This document shows positions 16,647-26,629 of a DNA stretch of 64,000 nucleotides, piece after piece. Numbering within the stretch: the first letter of the stretch is position 1; each line of letters opens with the position of its first letter. The notes beneath the pieces were generated by a model. It saw nothing but the letters and a program-made list of their open reading frames with translations. It did not search any database and was not told the DNA's origin. Where the stretch lies: NCBI GenBank assembly GCA_022750055.1, contig JAKIWL010000003.1, positions 243,300 through 307,299 of the forward strand, in the 5' to 3' direction. This stretch comes from Thermoplasmata archaeon (GTDB taxonomy: Archaea > Thermoplasmatota > Thermoplasmata > Lutacidiplasmatales > UBA184). A program made the position numbers and the translations under genes.

Positions 16647-17414
16647 CTACACGGCGAGCCGCGCGGTCCAGGCCGGGGGCGGAAGGCCGAGCATCTCTTC
16701 GAGGGTCTGGCAGTTGCGCGCGGCATCGCCGCGAAAGTGGTTGTTGAAGAACCCGAGCACCGGACCGCCCGCCTCCGAGAGCGTCCGAACCCGGGGGACC
16801 CAGGCCCGAAGCTCCTCCGGGGAGTACCGGTAATCGTACCAGACCGGAGCCCCGTGGCCGTGCCAGCGGACGTAGGAAAACGGCGCCGTCGCCTCCAGGC
16901 GCACGGGGAGGAGGGGCTCGTCGACCACCACGTGGGCGAGCGCGAACTCCCTCAGCAGGTCGAACGACTCCGGCACGAGCCAGGAGCGCTCGCGGAACTC
17001 GACCGCCACCGGGCCGTCCTCCGACAGGCTCTCGTAGAACGCCCGGACCGCGGGGCGGTCGAACGAAAGGGTCGGAGGAAGCTGCAGGAGGGTCGCGGCG
17101 AGCTTTCCCGACTCGCGCATGGGCGCCATCGCTCGGCGGAATTCCGCGAGCTCCGGGCCCGCGCCGACCAGTCGGCGCTCGTGCGTCACCGCCCTCGGGA
17201 ACTTCGCCGTGAAGCGGAACCCCTCGGGCGTCCGGCGCACCCACGACGCGACGGTCGCGGCGGGGGGGGTCCGGTAGAACGTCGTGTTTACCTCGACGAC
17301 CGGGAAGAGGCGCGCGTAGTACGCGAGCCGGTCGGAGACCCCGCCCTTCGGATACACCCGGCCGGCCCATTCCGGGTAGTCCCACCCGCTCGTGCCGAGG
17401 AGTACCCTGCCCAC
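16647..17414 (-). CDS. DUF72 family protein
   Basis: MGRVLLGTSGWDYPEWAGRVYPKGG..LAYYARLFPVVEVNTTFYRTPPAATVASWVRRTPEGFRFTAKFPRAVTH. Confidence 0.9.
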   Translation of the reverse strand: MGRVLLGTSGWDYPEWAGRVYPKGGVSDRLAYYARLFPVVEVNTTFYRTPPAATVASWVRRTPEGFRFTAKFPRAVTHERRLVGAGPELAEFRRAMAPMRESGKLAATLLQLPPTLSFDRPAVRAFYESLSEDGPVAVEFRERSWLVPESFDLLREFALAHVVVDEPLLPVRLEATAPFSYVRWHGHGAPVWYDYRYSPEELRAWVPRVRTLSEAGGPVLGFFNNHFRGDAARNCQTLEEMLGLPPPAWTARLAV

Positions 17415-17471
17415 GCGGCTCGGAGGGCGGAGCGAACCAAAGCCCTTCGCCCTGTCCCCGGCGAGCGGGGC

Positions 17472-18152
17472 TCAGTAGCCGGTCCCGGGGGGTAGCGAGC
17501 CGATCAGGGCCCGGTCGAGGTCGAGGACGTTGACGAACTCGGACCCAAGGAACCCCAGGACCGCTTGGACGACATGGGCGTTGACGAGACCGCGAAGGAA
17601 CTCCTCCGACAGGTTCGAGTAGTGGGCGATCCGCGGGATCTGAACCAGGGCGGCGGCCGGCGTGATGTCCGGGTCGACCCCGCTCGCCGACGGCGCGACG
17701 AGGTCGATCGGGACGGTGTGGTTCTGAAGGCAGTCGACGGTGGCGTTTCCGCTCGTCCAATGGCAATAGTAGACGACGTAGTAGGCCGTCTCGTTGAGGA
17801 GGGCCGGGTCGGTGGGACCCGGCGGGACCTCGTTGCCCGGCCCGGTGCCGTTCCCGGCGAAGGTCTGGTAGTCGATCAACGACGCGCGGGGCCAGAACAG
17901 CGCCGGGTTCGTCACGTTCTCCCCGATCCATCGGGATCCGTAGGCCGTCCCGTTCGGGTACGTGAGCAGCGACCCGCCCGAGCTATTCGGCACGAGCGTG
18001 TGGGCGATCAGGCTCACCCCGCCCGGATAGAGTCCTCCGACGACGACGAGGAGCAGGACCAGGATCGTGCCCGACGCCCGGACCGCCCCGGGCACGGTCG
18101 GATCCGGCGGCGGGGGGTGGGGGTGAGGAGGCGGCGGGGGGTCCGTCGACAT
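17472..18152 (-). CDS. kdpC: Potassium-transporting ATPase subunit C
   Basis: LYPGGVSLIAHTLVPNSSGGSLL..GSRWIGENVTNPALFWPRASL..SASGVDPDITPAAALVQIPRIA; Pro/His-rich N-terminus. Confidence 0.9.
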   Translation of the reverse strand: MSTDPPPPPHPHPPPPDPTVPGAVRASGTILVLLLVVVGGLYPGGVSLIAHTLVPNSSGGSLLTYPNGTAYGSRWIGENVTNPALFWPRASLIDYQTFAGNGTGPGNEVPPGPTDPALLNETAYYVVYYCHWTSGNATVDCLQNHTVPIDLVAPSASGVDPDITPAAALVQIPRIAHYSNLSEEFLRGLVNAHVVQAVLGFLGSEFVNVLDLDRALIGSLPPGTGY

Positions 18153-18154
18153 CG

Positions 18155-20257
18155 CTAGCTCCCCAAGGCTTGGACGGCCAGGTGGACGAACGGGGCGAAC
18201 CACGGGCTTCCCACCAGGTAGAGCAGGGCGACGTAGACGAGCCAGATCCCGACGAACGCGCTGACGAAGCCCCCGACGCCGTAGACGAGGATGTTGTTCC
18301 GCAACAGGGCGACCGCCGTCCGGGGACGGAAGGGGGCCCCCCGGAGGGCGACCGGTATCATCAGGGGGATGATGAACGCGTTGAACAGGAGCGTCGCGAG
18401 CACGGCGATCGGGGGGTTGTGGAACCGCAGGACGTTCAGGAAGGTGACCCCGCCCACGCCGACGAAGATCGCCGGCAGGAGGGCGAAGTACTTCGCCACG
18501 TCGTTCGTCACCGAGAAGGTGGTCAGCCCTCCGCGGGTGATGAGGAGCTGCTTGCCGAGGGAGACGACCTCGATGATCTTGGTCGGATCGCTGTCGAGGT
18601 CGACCATGTTGCCGGCCTCCTTCGCGGCCGTGGTGCCACTGTTCATGGCGAGGCCGACGTCGGCCCGCGCCAGCGCCGGCGCGTCGTTCGTCCCGTCGCC
18701 GGTCATCGCGACCAGCCGACCGGCCGCCTTCTCCCGGTTCACGAGCTCGAGCTTCGTCTCGGGCTTCGCCTCGGCAACGAACTCGTCGACCCCGCTCTCG
18801 TGCGCGATCGCCCGGGCCGTGATGCGATTGTCCCCGGTGCACATGATCGTGCGGATCCCCATCAGCCGGAGCTCGCGGAGCCGGTCGGGGATGCCGGGCT
18901 TGACCACGTCCTTCAACAGGATGACGCCGAGTGCGGTCTTGTCCTGACACACGGCGAGCGGGGTCATGCCCTGGTCGGCGGCCCGGCGGGCGGCCTGGCC
19001 AAGCTCCGCTTCGAGTGGACCCGTCACGGACTCGATCGACGCCACCGCCCCCTTGAGCACTTCCCGGCCATCGGCCATGACGACCCCGGAGACGCGCCGT
19101 TCCGGAGTGAAGGGAAGGACACGGGCGATCTGCGGAGGGGGTCCCCCTCGGGCCGGAGAGCGCCGGAAGGCGAGGCGCAGGATCGAGCGGCCCTCCGGCG
19201 TGTCGTCGTAGGAGGAGGCCAGGGCCGCGGCCGCGGTCAGGTCGGTCTTGGAGACCCCTCGCGCCGGGATGAACTCGACCGCGATCCGGTTCCCCGTGGT
19301 GATCGTCCCGGTCTTGTCGAGGATCAGCACGTCGAGGTCCCCGGCGGCCTCCACCGCGCGACCGGACTTCGCGATGACGTTGGCATAGGACACTCGGTTG
19401 ACCGCGGCGATCCCGATCGCCGGCAGGAGTCCTCCGATCGTCGTGGGCATCAGGCAGACCAGGAGGGCGATGAGCGTCCCGAGGCTCACGACGATCGCCC
19501 CGGACGCCGTCAGCATGTAGTCGAACGTCAGGATCACGACGAGCAGGCTCACCGTGAACGCGGAGAGGAGGAGGGTGAGGGCGAGTTCGTTCGGGCTCTT
19601 CTCGCGCGTCGCGCTCTCCACGAGCCGGATCATGCGGTCGAGGAAGCCTCCTCCAGGGTCGACCGAGATCCGGACGAGGATCTTGCCCCGCAGGAGGCGG
19701 CTTCCGCCCAGGACGCTCGTTTTGTCCCCCCCGCTCTCTCGGATCACGGCGGCCGACTCCCCGGTCATCATCGATTCGTCGATCTCGGCGACGCCCTGGA
19801 ACACATCCCCGTCGAGCGGGATGATCTCCCCGGCGCCGATCCAGACCACATCGGTTTTGTGGAGCGCGTTCGAGTCGACGAACTCCGAGGAGCCGTCGGG
19901 CCGCATCCGGCGTGCCCGAGTACCGGTCCGGATCTGACGGAGGCTCTCGGCCTGGGCCTTCCCTTGGGCCTCGGCGATCGATTCGGAGAGGGTGGCGAAC
20001 CAGACCGTCAGGAACAGGATGAGGGTGATCGCGAGGAAGTACGATCGGCTGAAGCCCGGACCCGACAGGTCCGGAAAGGCGCTCGGCAGGAGCGTGATGA
20101 GGGCCGTGAAGATGGTGAAGACATACACGACGAACATCACAGGGTTCCGGGCCATCGTGCGCGGGCCGAACCGGATGAACGATTGCTTCAGCGCCCCCCC
20201 GAAGCTGATCCGGGGGGTCTTCCGAACCGCGAGGGCGGTCGCCGGGATCGTCGCCAC
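18155..20257 (-). CDS. kdpB: Potassium-transporting ATPase subunit B
   Basis: P-type ATPase DKTGTITTGNR, MTGDGTNDAPALARADVGLAMNSGT. Confidence 0.97.
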   Translation of the reverse strand: MATIPATALAVRKTPRISFGGALKQSFIRFGPRTMARNPVMFVVYVFTIFTALITLLPSAFPDLSGPGFSRSYFLAITLILFLTVWFATLSESIAEAQGKAQAESLRQIRTGTRARRMRPDGSSEFVDSNALHKTDVVWIGAGEIIPLDGDVFQGVAEIDESMMTGESAAVIRESGGDKTSVLGGSRLLRGKILVRISVDPGGGFLDRMIRLVESATREKSPNELALTLLLSAFTVSLLVVILTFDYMLTASGAIVVSLGTLIALLVCLMPTTIGGLLPAIGIAAVNRVSYANVIAKSGRAVEAAGDLDVLILDKTGTITTGNRIAVEFIPARGVSKTDLTAAAALASSYDDTPEGRSILRLAFRRSPARGGPPPQIARVLPFTPERRVSGVVMADGREVLKGAVASIESVTGPLEAELGQAARRAADQGMTPLAVCQDKTALGVILLKDVVKPGIPDRLRELRLMGIRTIMCTGDNRITARAIAHESGVDEFVAEAKPETKLELVNREKAAGRLVAMTGDGTNDAPALARADVGLAMNSGTTAAKEAGNMVDLDSDPTKIIEVVSLGKQLLITRGGLTTFSVTNDVAKYFALLPAIFVGVGGVTFLNVLRFHNPPIAVLATLLFNAFIIPLMIPVALRGAPFRPRTAVALLRNNILVYGVGGFVSAFVGIWLVYVALLYLVGSPWFAPFVHLAVQALGS

Positions 20258-21945
20258 TACGGCCCTCCCACCATCTGCGAGAACGGTCCGAGCGCGAGGA
20301 CGGGCAGGAACAGCAGGCCCGTCACGATCACGATGAACGCCACGAGGAAGAACCAGAACGTCACCGAGCGCGTCTTCAGGGTCCCCGGACCCGGTCGGTG
20401 CGGCTCCTGTTGGGCGAGGGATCCGGCGATGGCGAGCATCGCGACCGCCGGGAAATAGCGCCCGACGGCCATGACCAGGGCGCCGGCGACGTTGAAGAAC
20501 ATCGTTCCGTCGTTAATGGGACCCATGCCGCTACCGTTGTTGGCCGACTCGCTCGAGAACTCGTAGAGGAGAACGGTGAATCCGTGGGGGGTGTACCCCC
20601 CGATCGCCGATTGGAGGACGCCGGGGATCACCATGGCCAGGGCGGTCGGGATCAGGATCGAGAACGGGTGGGAGAGGATCGCCGCCGCGGCCCACTTCAC
20701 CTGGGGCATGCCGATCTTCTTACCCAGGTATTCCGGACTGCGTCCGACCATCAGCCCTCCCATGAAGACCGCGAGGACGACGTTGATGAGCAGGGTACCG
20801 AACCCCGTCCCGACGCCGCCGGGGGTGGATTGCATGAACATCCCGAACATCAGGACGGTCTGGGAGAGCGGCGTCAACGAACCGAGCGCCATGTTGGTCG
20901 CGCCGGTGTTCGAGTAGACCGAACTGAACTGGAAGAGGGCGCTCTCCGAGATGGAGAACCGGGTCTCCGCCCCGACGAGGTATCCGGCGCCCTGGTTGAC
21001 CGTGACCGGGAGGAAGTGATTGGACCCTTCGAAGACGAGGAAGACGATGAAGCCGGCCAGGAATATCGTGAGGATCGTCGCGAACAGGGGGGTCGCCTCG
21101 CCCGGGCGCCGGACTAGTCGGGCGAACGCGAAGGGGCTAGCGAGCGGGATCGAGAGCATGAGCAGGATGGCGACGAAGTTGGTCGCGCTGGTCGGGTCCT
21201 GGAACGGATGGGCCGCGTTCGCGGTGAAGAATCCCCCGCCGTTGGTTCCGAGGAATTCGATCGAGTCCCACGAGGCGACCGGACCGAGCGGGATCGATTC
21301 GTGTCCGCCGGTCAAGGGGAGGATCTGGGCCGTCTGCGTCAGGGTCTCGGGGACGCCCAGGAGGACGAGCGCGATCGCCCCGAGGACCGTCACCGGGACC
21401 AGGACGCGGGTCAGGGTCCGGACGAAATCGGAGTAGTAGTTGCCGAGGCGCCCGTCCTTTCGGGAGAATCCCCGGGCCATCGCGGCGAAGACGCACAGCC
21501 CGGTCGCGGGGGAGGTGAACATCAGCAGCTGAAGTCCGAAAAGGGAGCTCAGTAGCGAGGCCTGTTCCTCGGGGACGTAGTGCTGGAAATCGGTGTTCGT
21601 TCCGAACGCGATCGAGGTGTGGAAGGCGAGGTGCCAGCTCATGCTCGGCGCCCCGAGCGCGTTGTTCGGGAGACCCGACTGGAGCTGCAGCAGGACAAAG
21701 ACGAACCCGATCGCGATGCCGTCGGTCAGGAGCAGAGCCTTCGCGTACTGGCTCCAGGTCATCGGTCGCCGAGGGTCGACGCCCATGATCCAGAAGACGG
21801 CTCGTTCGACCCGCCCGACGATCGGGTCCCAGACCGATGGTCCATTCGAGTAGACGTTCGCGAGATACCGGCCGAAAAGGGGCGCGAGCGCAATGGCGAT
21901 CCCTAGGGTCAGGACGATCTCCGGTACAGTTCCGGTGGGGATCAT
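20257..21945 (-). CDS. kdpA: Potassium-transporting ATPase subunit A
   Basis: Multi-TM KdpA with NNALGAPSMSWHLAFHTSIAFGTNTDFQHY and FLGTNGGGFFTANAAHPFQDP. Confidence 0.97.
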   Translation of the reverse strand: MIPTGTVPEIVLTLGIAIALAPLFGRYLANVYSNGPSVWDPIVGRVERAVFWIMGVDPRRPMTWSQYAKALLLTDGIAIGFVFVLLQLQSGLPNNALGAPSMSWHLAFHTSIAFGTNTDFQHYVPEEQASLLSSLFGLQLLMFTSPATGLCVFAAMARGFSRKDGRLGNYYSDFVRTLTRVLVPVTVLGAIALVLLGVPETLTQTAQILPLTGGHESIPLGPVASWDSIEFLGTNGGGFFTANAAHPFQDPTSATNFVAILLMLSIPLASPFAFARLVRRPGEATPLFATILTIFLAGFIVFLVFEGSNHFLPVTVNQGAGYLVGAETRFSISESALFQFSSVYSNTGATNMALGSLTPLSQTVLMFGMFMQSTPGGVGTGFGTLLINVVLAVFMGGLMVGRSPEYLGKKIGMPQVKWAAAAILSHPFSILIPTALAMVIPGVLQSAIGGYTPHGFTVLLYEFSSESANNGSGMGPINDGTMFFNVAGALVMAVGRYFPAVAMLAIAGSLAQQEPHRPGPGTLKTRSVTFWFFLVAFIVIVTGLLFLPVLALGPFSQMVGGP

Positions 21946-22379
21946 ACCCGGGGCCTTGGTGCAGGAACCGCGGCTACGCCACGGGGAGGAACGTCCAAAG
22001 ACGCTGCGGCTGAGCCGTTGGAGCGAAGGTTCTCTCCATCTCGGGCCGTAGGTTCTCCGTGGGCCGCGGTTGACTCGAATGTCGGAATTTAAGCCATGAG
22101 GTCGATAGGCAGGTCGAGTACCGGGTGCGGCCCGTCCGTTCAGGCCATATACTCGTCGGGATGCAGCCCGCCCTTCGCGCCCCTCGAGGCGTGCAGGTCG
22201 CCTCGCGAGTCAAGGAAACGACGGGCGTTGGATTCGAGCCGATGCCACGAGGCGGTTCAACGTGCCGACGTCGGCCGGACTGCCCGGTTCCCTGCACAGA
22301 GGTACCGGGCCGGGCACGGCGATCCTCGTGAAAGGGACGGGCCATGGGGGTCAAGGCCCGGGCGCCCGCTGAACGATCC

Positions 22380-22892
22380 TCAACTCGGGAACCGTAGCCT
22401 GAGCCGACGGACCAGTTCCTCCCCCGCAGGGGTGAGCCGATAGACCTTGAGACGCATCATCCTGCCCTGGACGTGGGCTCGTTCGACGGACAGGATGTTG
22501 CCGACGACCAGACGGCCGAGGGTATTCGAAACCGCCCCTTGGCTTGCGCCGAGCGCCTTCGCCATCCCTGCCTGACTCAAGGCCGGTGGGGGCACCTCCT
22601 CCGGTCCGAACCGACCTTGCCGCCCGATGTGGAGCAGGATCCGGATGGAGATCCGGAGTTCCTGGGGGGTGGGCTCGGTGTCCTTGTCCCCGGCCGTGGG
22701 CGGACGCGGTCGAACGAGCACCTCCGCCTCGAGTCTCGTCGAGGACTCGCGGGACTCTTCCACCGGGTTCCCAGATCCGGGTATCCCGTCGTCGGACCCC
22801 GGGTCCTGTGAGTCGGGGTCGGGGTCACCGATCCACGGGTCGTTCGGACCGGACGCGGTTCGGTCCGACGCCCGCAGGATCCTGAACGCCAT
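22380..22892 (-). CDS. MarR-like winged-helix transcriptional regulator
   Basis: LSQAGMAKALGASQGAVSNTLGRLVVGNILSVERAHVQGRMMRLKVYRLTPAGEELVRRLR; Asp/Pro-rich N-terminal extension. Confidence 0.65.
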   Translation of the reverse strand: MAFRILRASDRTASGPNDPWIGDPDPDSQDPGSDDGIPGSGNPVEESRESSTRLEAEVLVRPRPPTAGDKDTEPTPQELRISIRILLHIGRQGRFGPEEVPPPALSQAGMAKALGASQGAVSNTLGRLVVGNILSVERAHVQGRMMRLKVYRLTPAGEELVRRLRLRFPS

Positions 22893-22951
22893 GGTCGGCA
22901 GCGATGGGCCCCGAAGCGACCCGCCCTGACTTCGCCCCCGCTCTCGATCCG

Positions 22952-25900
22952 TTATGGGGAGCCCCGCGGGGGGGCCGGCGGTGGCGTGTCGGACCCGGAA
23001 TCGAGGCCATCGGCCACCTGATAGAGGCGGTCGACCAAGACCCGAGCCCGCTCCCGCTCCTTCGTCCGATATCGGTACGCCGTGAGCGCGAGGCCCAGCG
23101 CCCCGATGGTGGCGATCGCCACGCCGAGCACGGTCCCGGAGAGGATCGAGCTCGGAGCGAAGAACTTGGGACTGGATGGAATAGACGGGATCGAGGCGAA
23201 GCTCACGACCAACGTCGGTGGGGAGGCCCCGGAGACGGTCACGGTACCGAAACTCGTGATGTAGCCTGCCGCCCCGGCGGAATACAGGAACTTGCCGTTC
23301 GAGACGTGGAAGACGACCGGCGTCCCACCGGGGGATGCGTGGGAGACGTTGGTCGACTGACCAGGTCCGTTGAGGTCGATGACCACGCTGTTCGTGCTGC
23401 TTCCTAGGTCGACGAACCAGGAGGCTCCCGCCCCCAATCCCGTCTCGGTGAAAGTCAACGTGTAGGGGGTGGGGGTGGTCACCTGGAACAGGACGGGATT
23501 CACGTTCGAGTTGGAGAAGCTGTCGGTCGCCGTCGCCGTATAGGGTCCGATGGGTACGGCGGGCACCAGGAAGGCACAGCCCAAGAAGCTCCCGTCGGGT
23601 CCCGTGGTGCAGGGGGCGAGGAGGGAAACCCGGTTCCCCCCGAAGGACACGACGATCGGAGAGATGGGGGCATATCCGTTCCCGCTCATGGACACGGTGG
23701 CTCCCACCGCCCCACTCGGCCCGGCCATCGAAAAGCTCGCTAAGATCTGGAACGGGGTGAACCCGCTCGTGGAGTTGTGGACGAGGCTCACCGTGTTGTC
23801 GTATTCGTTCGTCACGGCGGCCTCCGCAGCGCCCGAGTCGTACGCGACCGTCACCGGGACCACGCCGACCTGCACGTGGGCGACCACCGAATCGTTGGTG
23901 TCGTTGATCTCGACGAGGGAGCCTCGCACGTTCGGGAGCGGGACACCGGTCCCATTGTTCCCTCCGGCCCCCGATGCGTTCAGGTCGTTGACCAAGATCG
24001 CCCCCGCCGCGGGGTCGTAGGTGACCCCCGACAGGCCCGTGCCCGCGGCGATCGTGGCGACCACGGTGTTCGAGGAATCCGAGATCACGCTTACGTTCGT
24101 TCCATTGATCTGCGAAACGAACACTTGGCCCTTCGCCGCGTCGTACGCCACGCTCCAGGGGTCGTGCCCCACCGACACCGTGGCTACCACCGAGTTCGTG
24201 GAGTCCGAGATGATCGTCACGTTCCCGGTGTACGCGGTCACGAACAGTTCCCCTTTCTTCGCGTCATAGGCGATCCCCTCCGGTCCGCCAGCGACCGAAA
24301 CGGTCGCCACGACCTTGTTCGACGATCCTGAGATGGCGGTTACGGAGTTCGACCCGAAGTTCGTCACGTAGATCTCTCCTCGACCCGGGTCGTAAGCGAG
24401 TTCGAACGGGTCCGTTCCCACGGTCACGTTCGCGACCACCGAATTGGTCGAGTCGTTGATCACGCTCACGGTCCCGACGCCCCCGGGGTCATAGTTCGCC
24501 ACCAGGACCTCGCCCAGGGCCGGGGCGTAGACGACCCCGTGTGGGCGATAGCCGACCGACACCGAGGTCCGAATTGAGTTCGTGGAATCATTGATCACGT
24601 CGATCGAGGCGGTGTTCAGGTCCGACACGAACAGCTCCCCCTTGGCCGAGTCGTACGCGATTCCCCAAGGACCCGATCCCGCGGCGATCGTGTTCTGCGG
24701 CGCGCCGCTCCCATACCCGATCACGCTCACGGTGTTGTCGTACTGATTCGCCACGAACGCCTGGCCGGTGCCCGAGTCGTAGACGACCGCCACCGGGACG
24801 CCCCCGACGGCCACTTGGGCGACTACCGAGTCGTTCGAATCGTTGATCTCGACGAGCCACCCAGGGTTGCCCGGAAGGGGGACCCCGTTTCCGTTGTTGC
24901 CGCCGGCTCCTGTGGCGTTCAAGACGTTCACCAGCATCGATCCGGCCGCGGGGTCATAGGTCACCCCGGTGGGGCCCGGAGCGGTGGTCACGGCAGCGAC
25001 GACCGAGTTCGACGAGTCCGAGATGACGCTCACCTTCGTGCCGTTAACCTGGGTCACGAAGAGTTCGCCCTGGGCGGCGTCGTACGCCACGGCCCACGGA
25101 TCGTTCCCGACCGTCACGGTGGTCAGGACCGCGTTCGTTGAGTCCGAGATCACGCTCACGCTACCGCCGTAGGCCGTCACAAAGAGCTCGCCCTTCCCGC
25201 TGTCGTACGCGATCCCTTGCGGGCTCGCGGGGACGGAAACGGTCGCCACCACGGAGTTCGTCGTGTCGTTGATCACGCTGACGCTGCTAGAACCGAAGTT
25301 CGTCACGAAGACCTCGCCCCGGCCCGCGTCGTACGCGAGCTCGAACGGATCGCTCCCTACGGTCACACTCGCGACCACAGAGTTCGTGGTCGCGTTGATC
25401 ACGCTGACCGACCCGGGGCCCCCGGGGTCGTAGTTCGCGACGAACAATTCCGCCCGGCCCGAATCGTAGACGACCCCGTGTGGGCGATTCCCGACAGAGA
25501 TCGACCCCGTCACCGAAAGCGTCGAGTCGTTGATCACCTCGACCGAGTTGGTGTTGATATCGGCTACGTACACCGCTCCTTTCGTCGGGGCGTAGGCGGC
25601 CCCCCAGGGTCCGGACCCGGCGGCGAGGGTCTCGATCGCAGCGAGGGTATGGTTGGAGGAGCTGGTGGATGAGGCGGCCGAGACCACCAGCGTTCGCGGC
25701 CCGTGCGGGGCCGCAGGGACGGTGAAACGGCACGCGAACGCGCCCGCCGCGCTCGCTTGGACTTTGAGACCCGCGCCGGCCAGGGTGCCAACCGAGCAAT
25801 CCGTGAACGCGAGCAGTCGTCCGCCGAGCGTGGCAGTGAGAAGCTCATGCGGCTGGTAACCAGAGGCCTGAGCGGTCACGACACTCCCGACCGTTCCTGC

Positions 25901-26272
25901 CGAAGGAGACAGGACCACCCCGGCGAGGGCGGAGGAATGCCCTTCAGGGGAGAACGCATCCGTGCTCAACCCGCCTTGAGAGAGGGGTTGCACGGACGGC
26001 CCGGGCGCCCGAGACACCGGCGATCGCGGGTCGTGGCCGAGGGGAGGCCCGCCCCCGCGTTCCGGGCTGATCGGGAGGGAGTACGGAGCCCCCATCAGGA
26101 ACATCGTACCGACCACGAGCAGTAGCATGGCGAGATGGAAACCGGTCCCCTTCGATCGACGCTTCCTAGGCCGGGAGGAACTCCGGATTCCGGTCGGAGA
26201 CGTTGGTTCGAGGGGGGGCGGTTCAACGGGTGGACCCAGGTCGACACACGACGGCGCACCAGAACGCAGCAT
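22952..26272 (-). CDS. Surface-anchored YVTN-family beta-propeller protein (tandem duplicated propeller) with C-terminal Ig-like domain and TM
   Basis: Start MLRSGAPS at 26272 with TATA TTTATTA about 26 bp upstream; many '[IV]AYDSxKGELFVTxxxxxxVSVISDSTNSVVATVxVG' repeats; YTLTFTETGLGAGASW module; C-terminal TM. Confidence 0.85.
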   Translation of the reverse strand: MLRSGAPSCVDLGPPVEPPPLEPTSPTGIRSSSRPRKRRSKGTGFHLAMLLLVVGTMFLMGAPYSLPISPERGGGPPLGHDPRSPVSRAPGPSVQPLSQGGLSTDAFSPEGHSSALAGVVLSPSAGTVGSVVTAQASGYQPHELLTATLGGRLLAFTDCSVGTLAGAGLKVQASAAGAFACRFTVPAAPHGPRTLVVSAASSTSSSNHTLAAIETLAAGSGPWGAAYAPTKGAVYVADINTNSVEVINDSTLSVTGSISVGNRPHGVVYDSGRAELFVANYDPGGPGSVSVINATTNSVVASVTVGSDPFELAYDAGRGEVFVTNFGSSSVSVINDTTNSVVATVSVPASPQGIAYDSGKGELFVTAYGGSVSVISDSTNAVLTTVTVGNDPWAVAYDAAQGELFVTQVNGTKVSVISDSSNSVVAAVTTAPGPTGVTYDPAAGSMLVNVLNATGAGGNNGNGVPLPGNPGWLVEINDSNDSVVAQVAVGGVPVAVVYDSGTGQAFVANQYDNTVSVIGYGSGAPQNTIAAGSGPWGIAYDSAKGELFVSDLNTASIDVINDSTNSIRTSVSVGYRPHGVVYAPALGEVLVANYDPGGVGTVSVINDSTNSVVANVTVGTDPFELAYDPGRGEIYVTNFGSNSVTAISGSSNKVVATVSVAGGPEGIAYDAKKGELFVTAYTGNVTIISDSTNSVVATVSVGHDPWSVAYDAAKGQVFVSQINGTNVSVISDSSNTVVATIAAGTGLSGVTYDPAAGAILVNDLNASGAGGNNGTGVPLPNVRGSLVEINDTNDSVVAHVQVGVVPVTVAYDSGAAEAAVTNEYDNTVSLVHNSTSGFTPFQILASFSMAGPSGAVGATVSMSGNGYAPISPIVVSFGGNRVSLLAPCTTGPDGSFLGCAFLVPAVPIGPYTATATDSFSNSNVNPVLFQVTTPTPYTLTFTETGLGAGASWFVDLGSSTNSVVIDLNGPGQSTNVSHASPGGTPVVFHVSNGKFLYSAGAAGYITSFGTVTVSGASPPTLVVSFASIPSIPSSPKFFAPSSILSGTVLGVAIATIGALGLALTAYRYRTKERERARVLVDRLYQVADGLDSGSDTPPPAPPRGSP

Positions 26273-26294
26273 CGACGGTGGGCTCGGCTGCCGT

Positions 26295-26302
26295 CGTAAT
26301 AA
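26295..26302 (-). promoter_or_regulatory. TATA-like element
   Basis: Minus-strand TTTATTA, ~26 bp upstream of ATG 26272. Confidence 0.45.
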
Positions 26303-26629
26303 ATCCTCGGCGAGGATACACGGAAAAACCCACACCGGTCAAGCTCGCGAACCGCCCCAGAGTGCGTTTGACGACCGCCGGAATCCGAGGGTCAGGGAGG
26401 CGTGCGGGCAGGGGAGCACGGGATTTCCCGTCGACTCGACGGGTTCCGGCGTAGCGTTCTGGTTAGGACTCTTGAGCTGTGGAGTTGCAAGGTGCGAACC
26501 GATCCGGCCGTCGTGGCGGTCCTTAGTCGGCCCTTCCGTTCCGCCCGCCCATCGCTTGAAAAAACGGTGAGGACTCCGTGGAAATCGCAAGAAAGGCTTT
26601 ACTCCAGTTCTGAGCTGGTCTTTCACCTA

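Noticed and set aside
18170-20458. 762-aa plus-strand ORF
   Set aside because: Mirror of kdpB/kdpA codons on the opposite strand; no recognisable domain.
22096-22443. 115-aa plus-strand ORF upstream of kdp
   Set aside because: Composition typical of non-coding GC-rich frame; overlaps the MarR-like gene's 3' end antisense.
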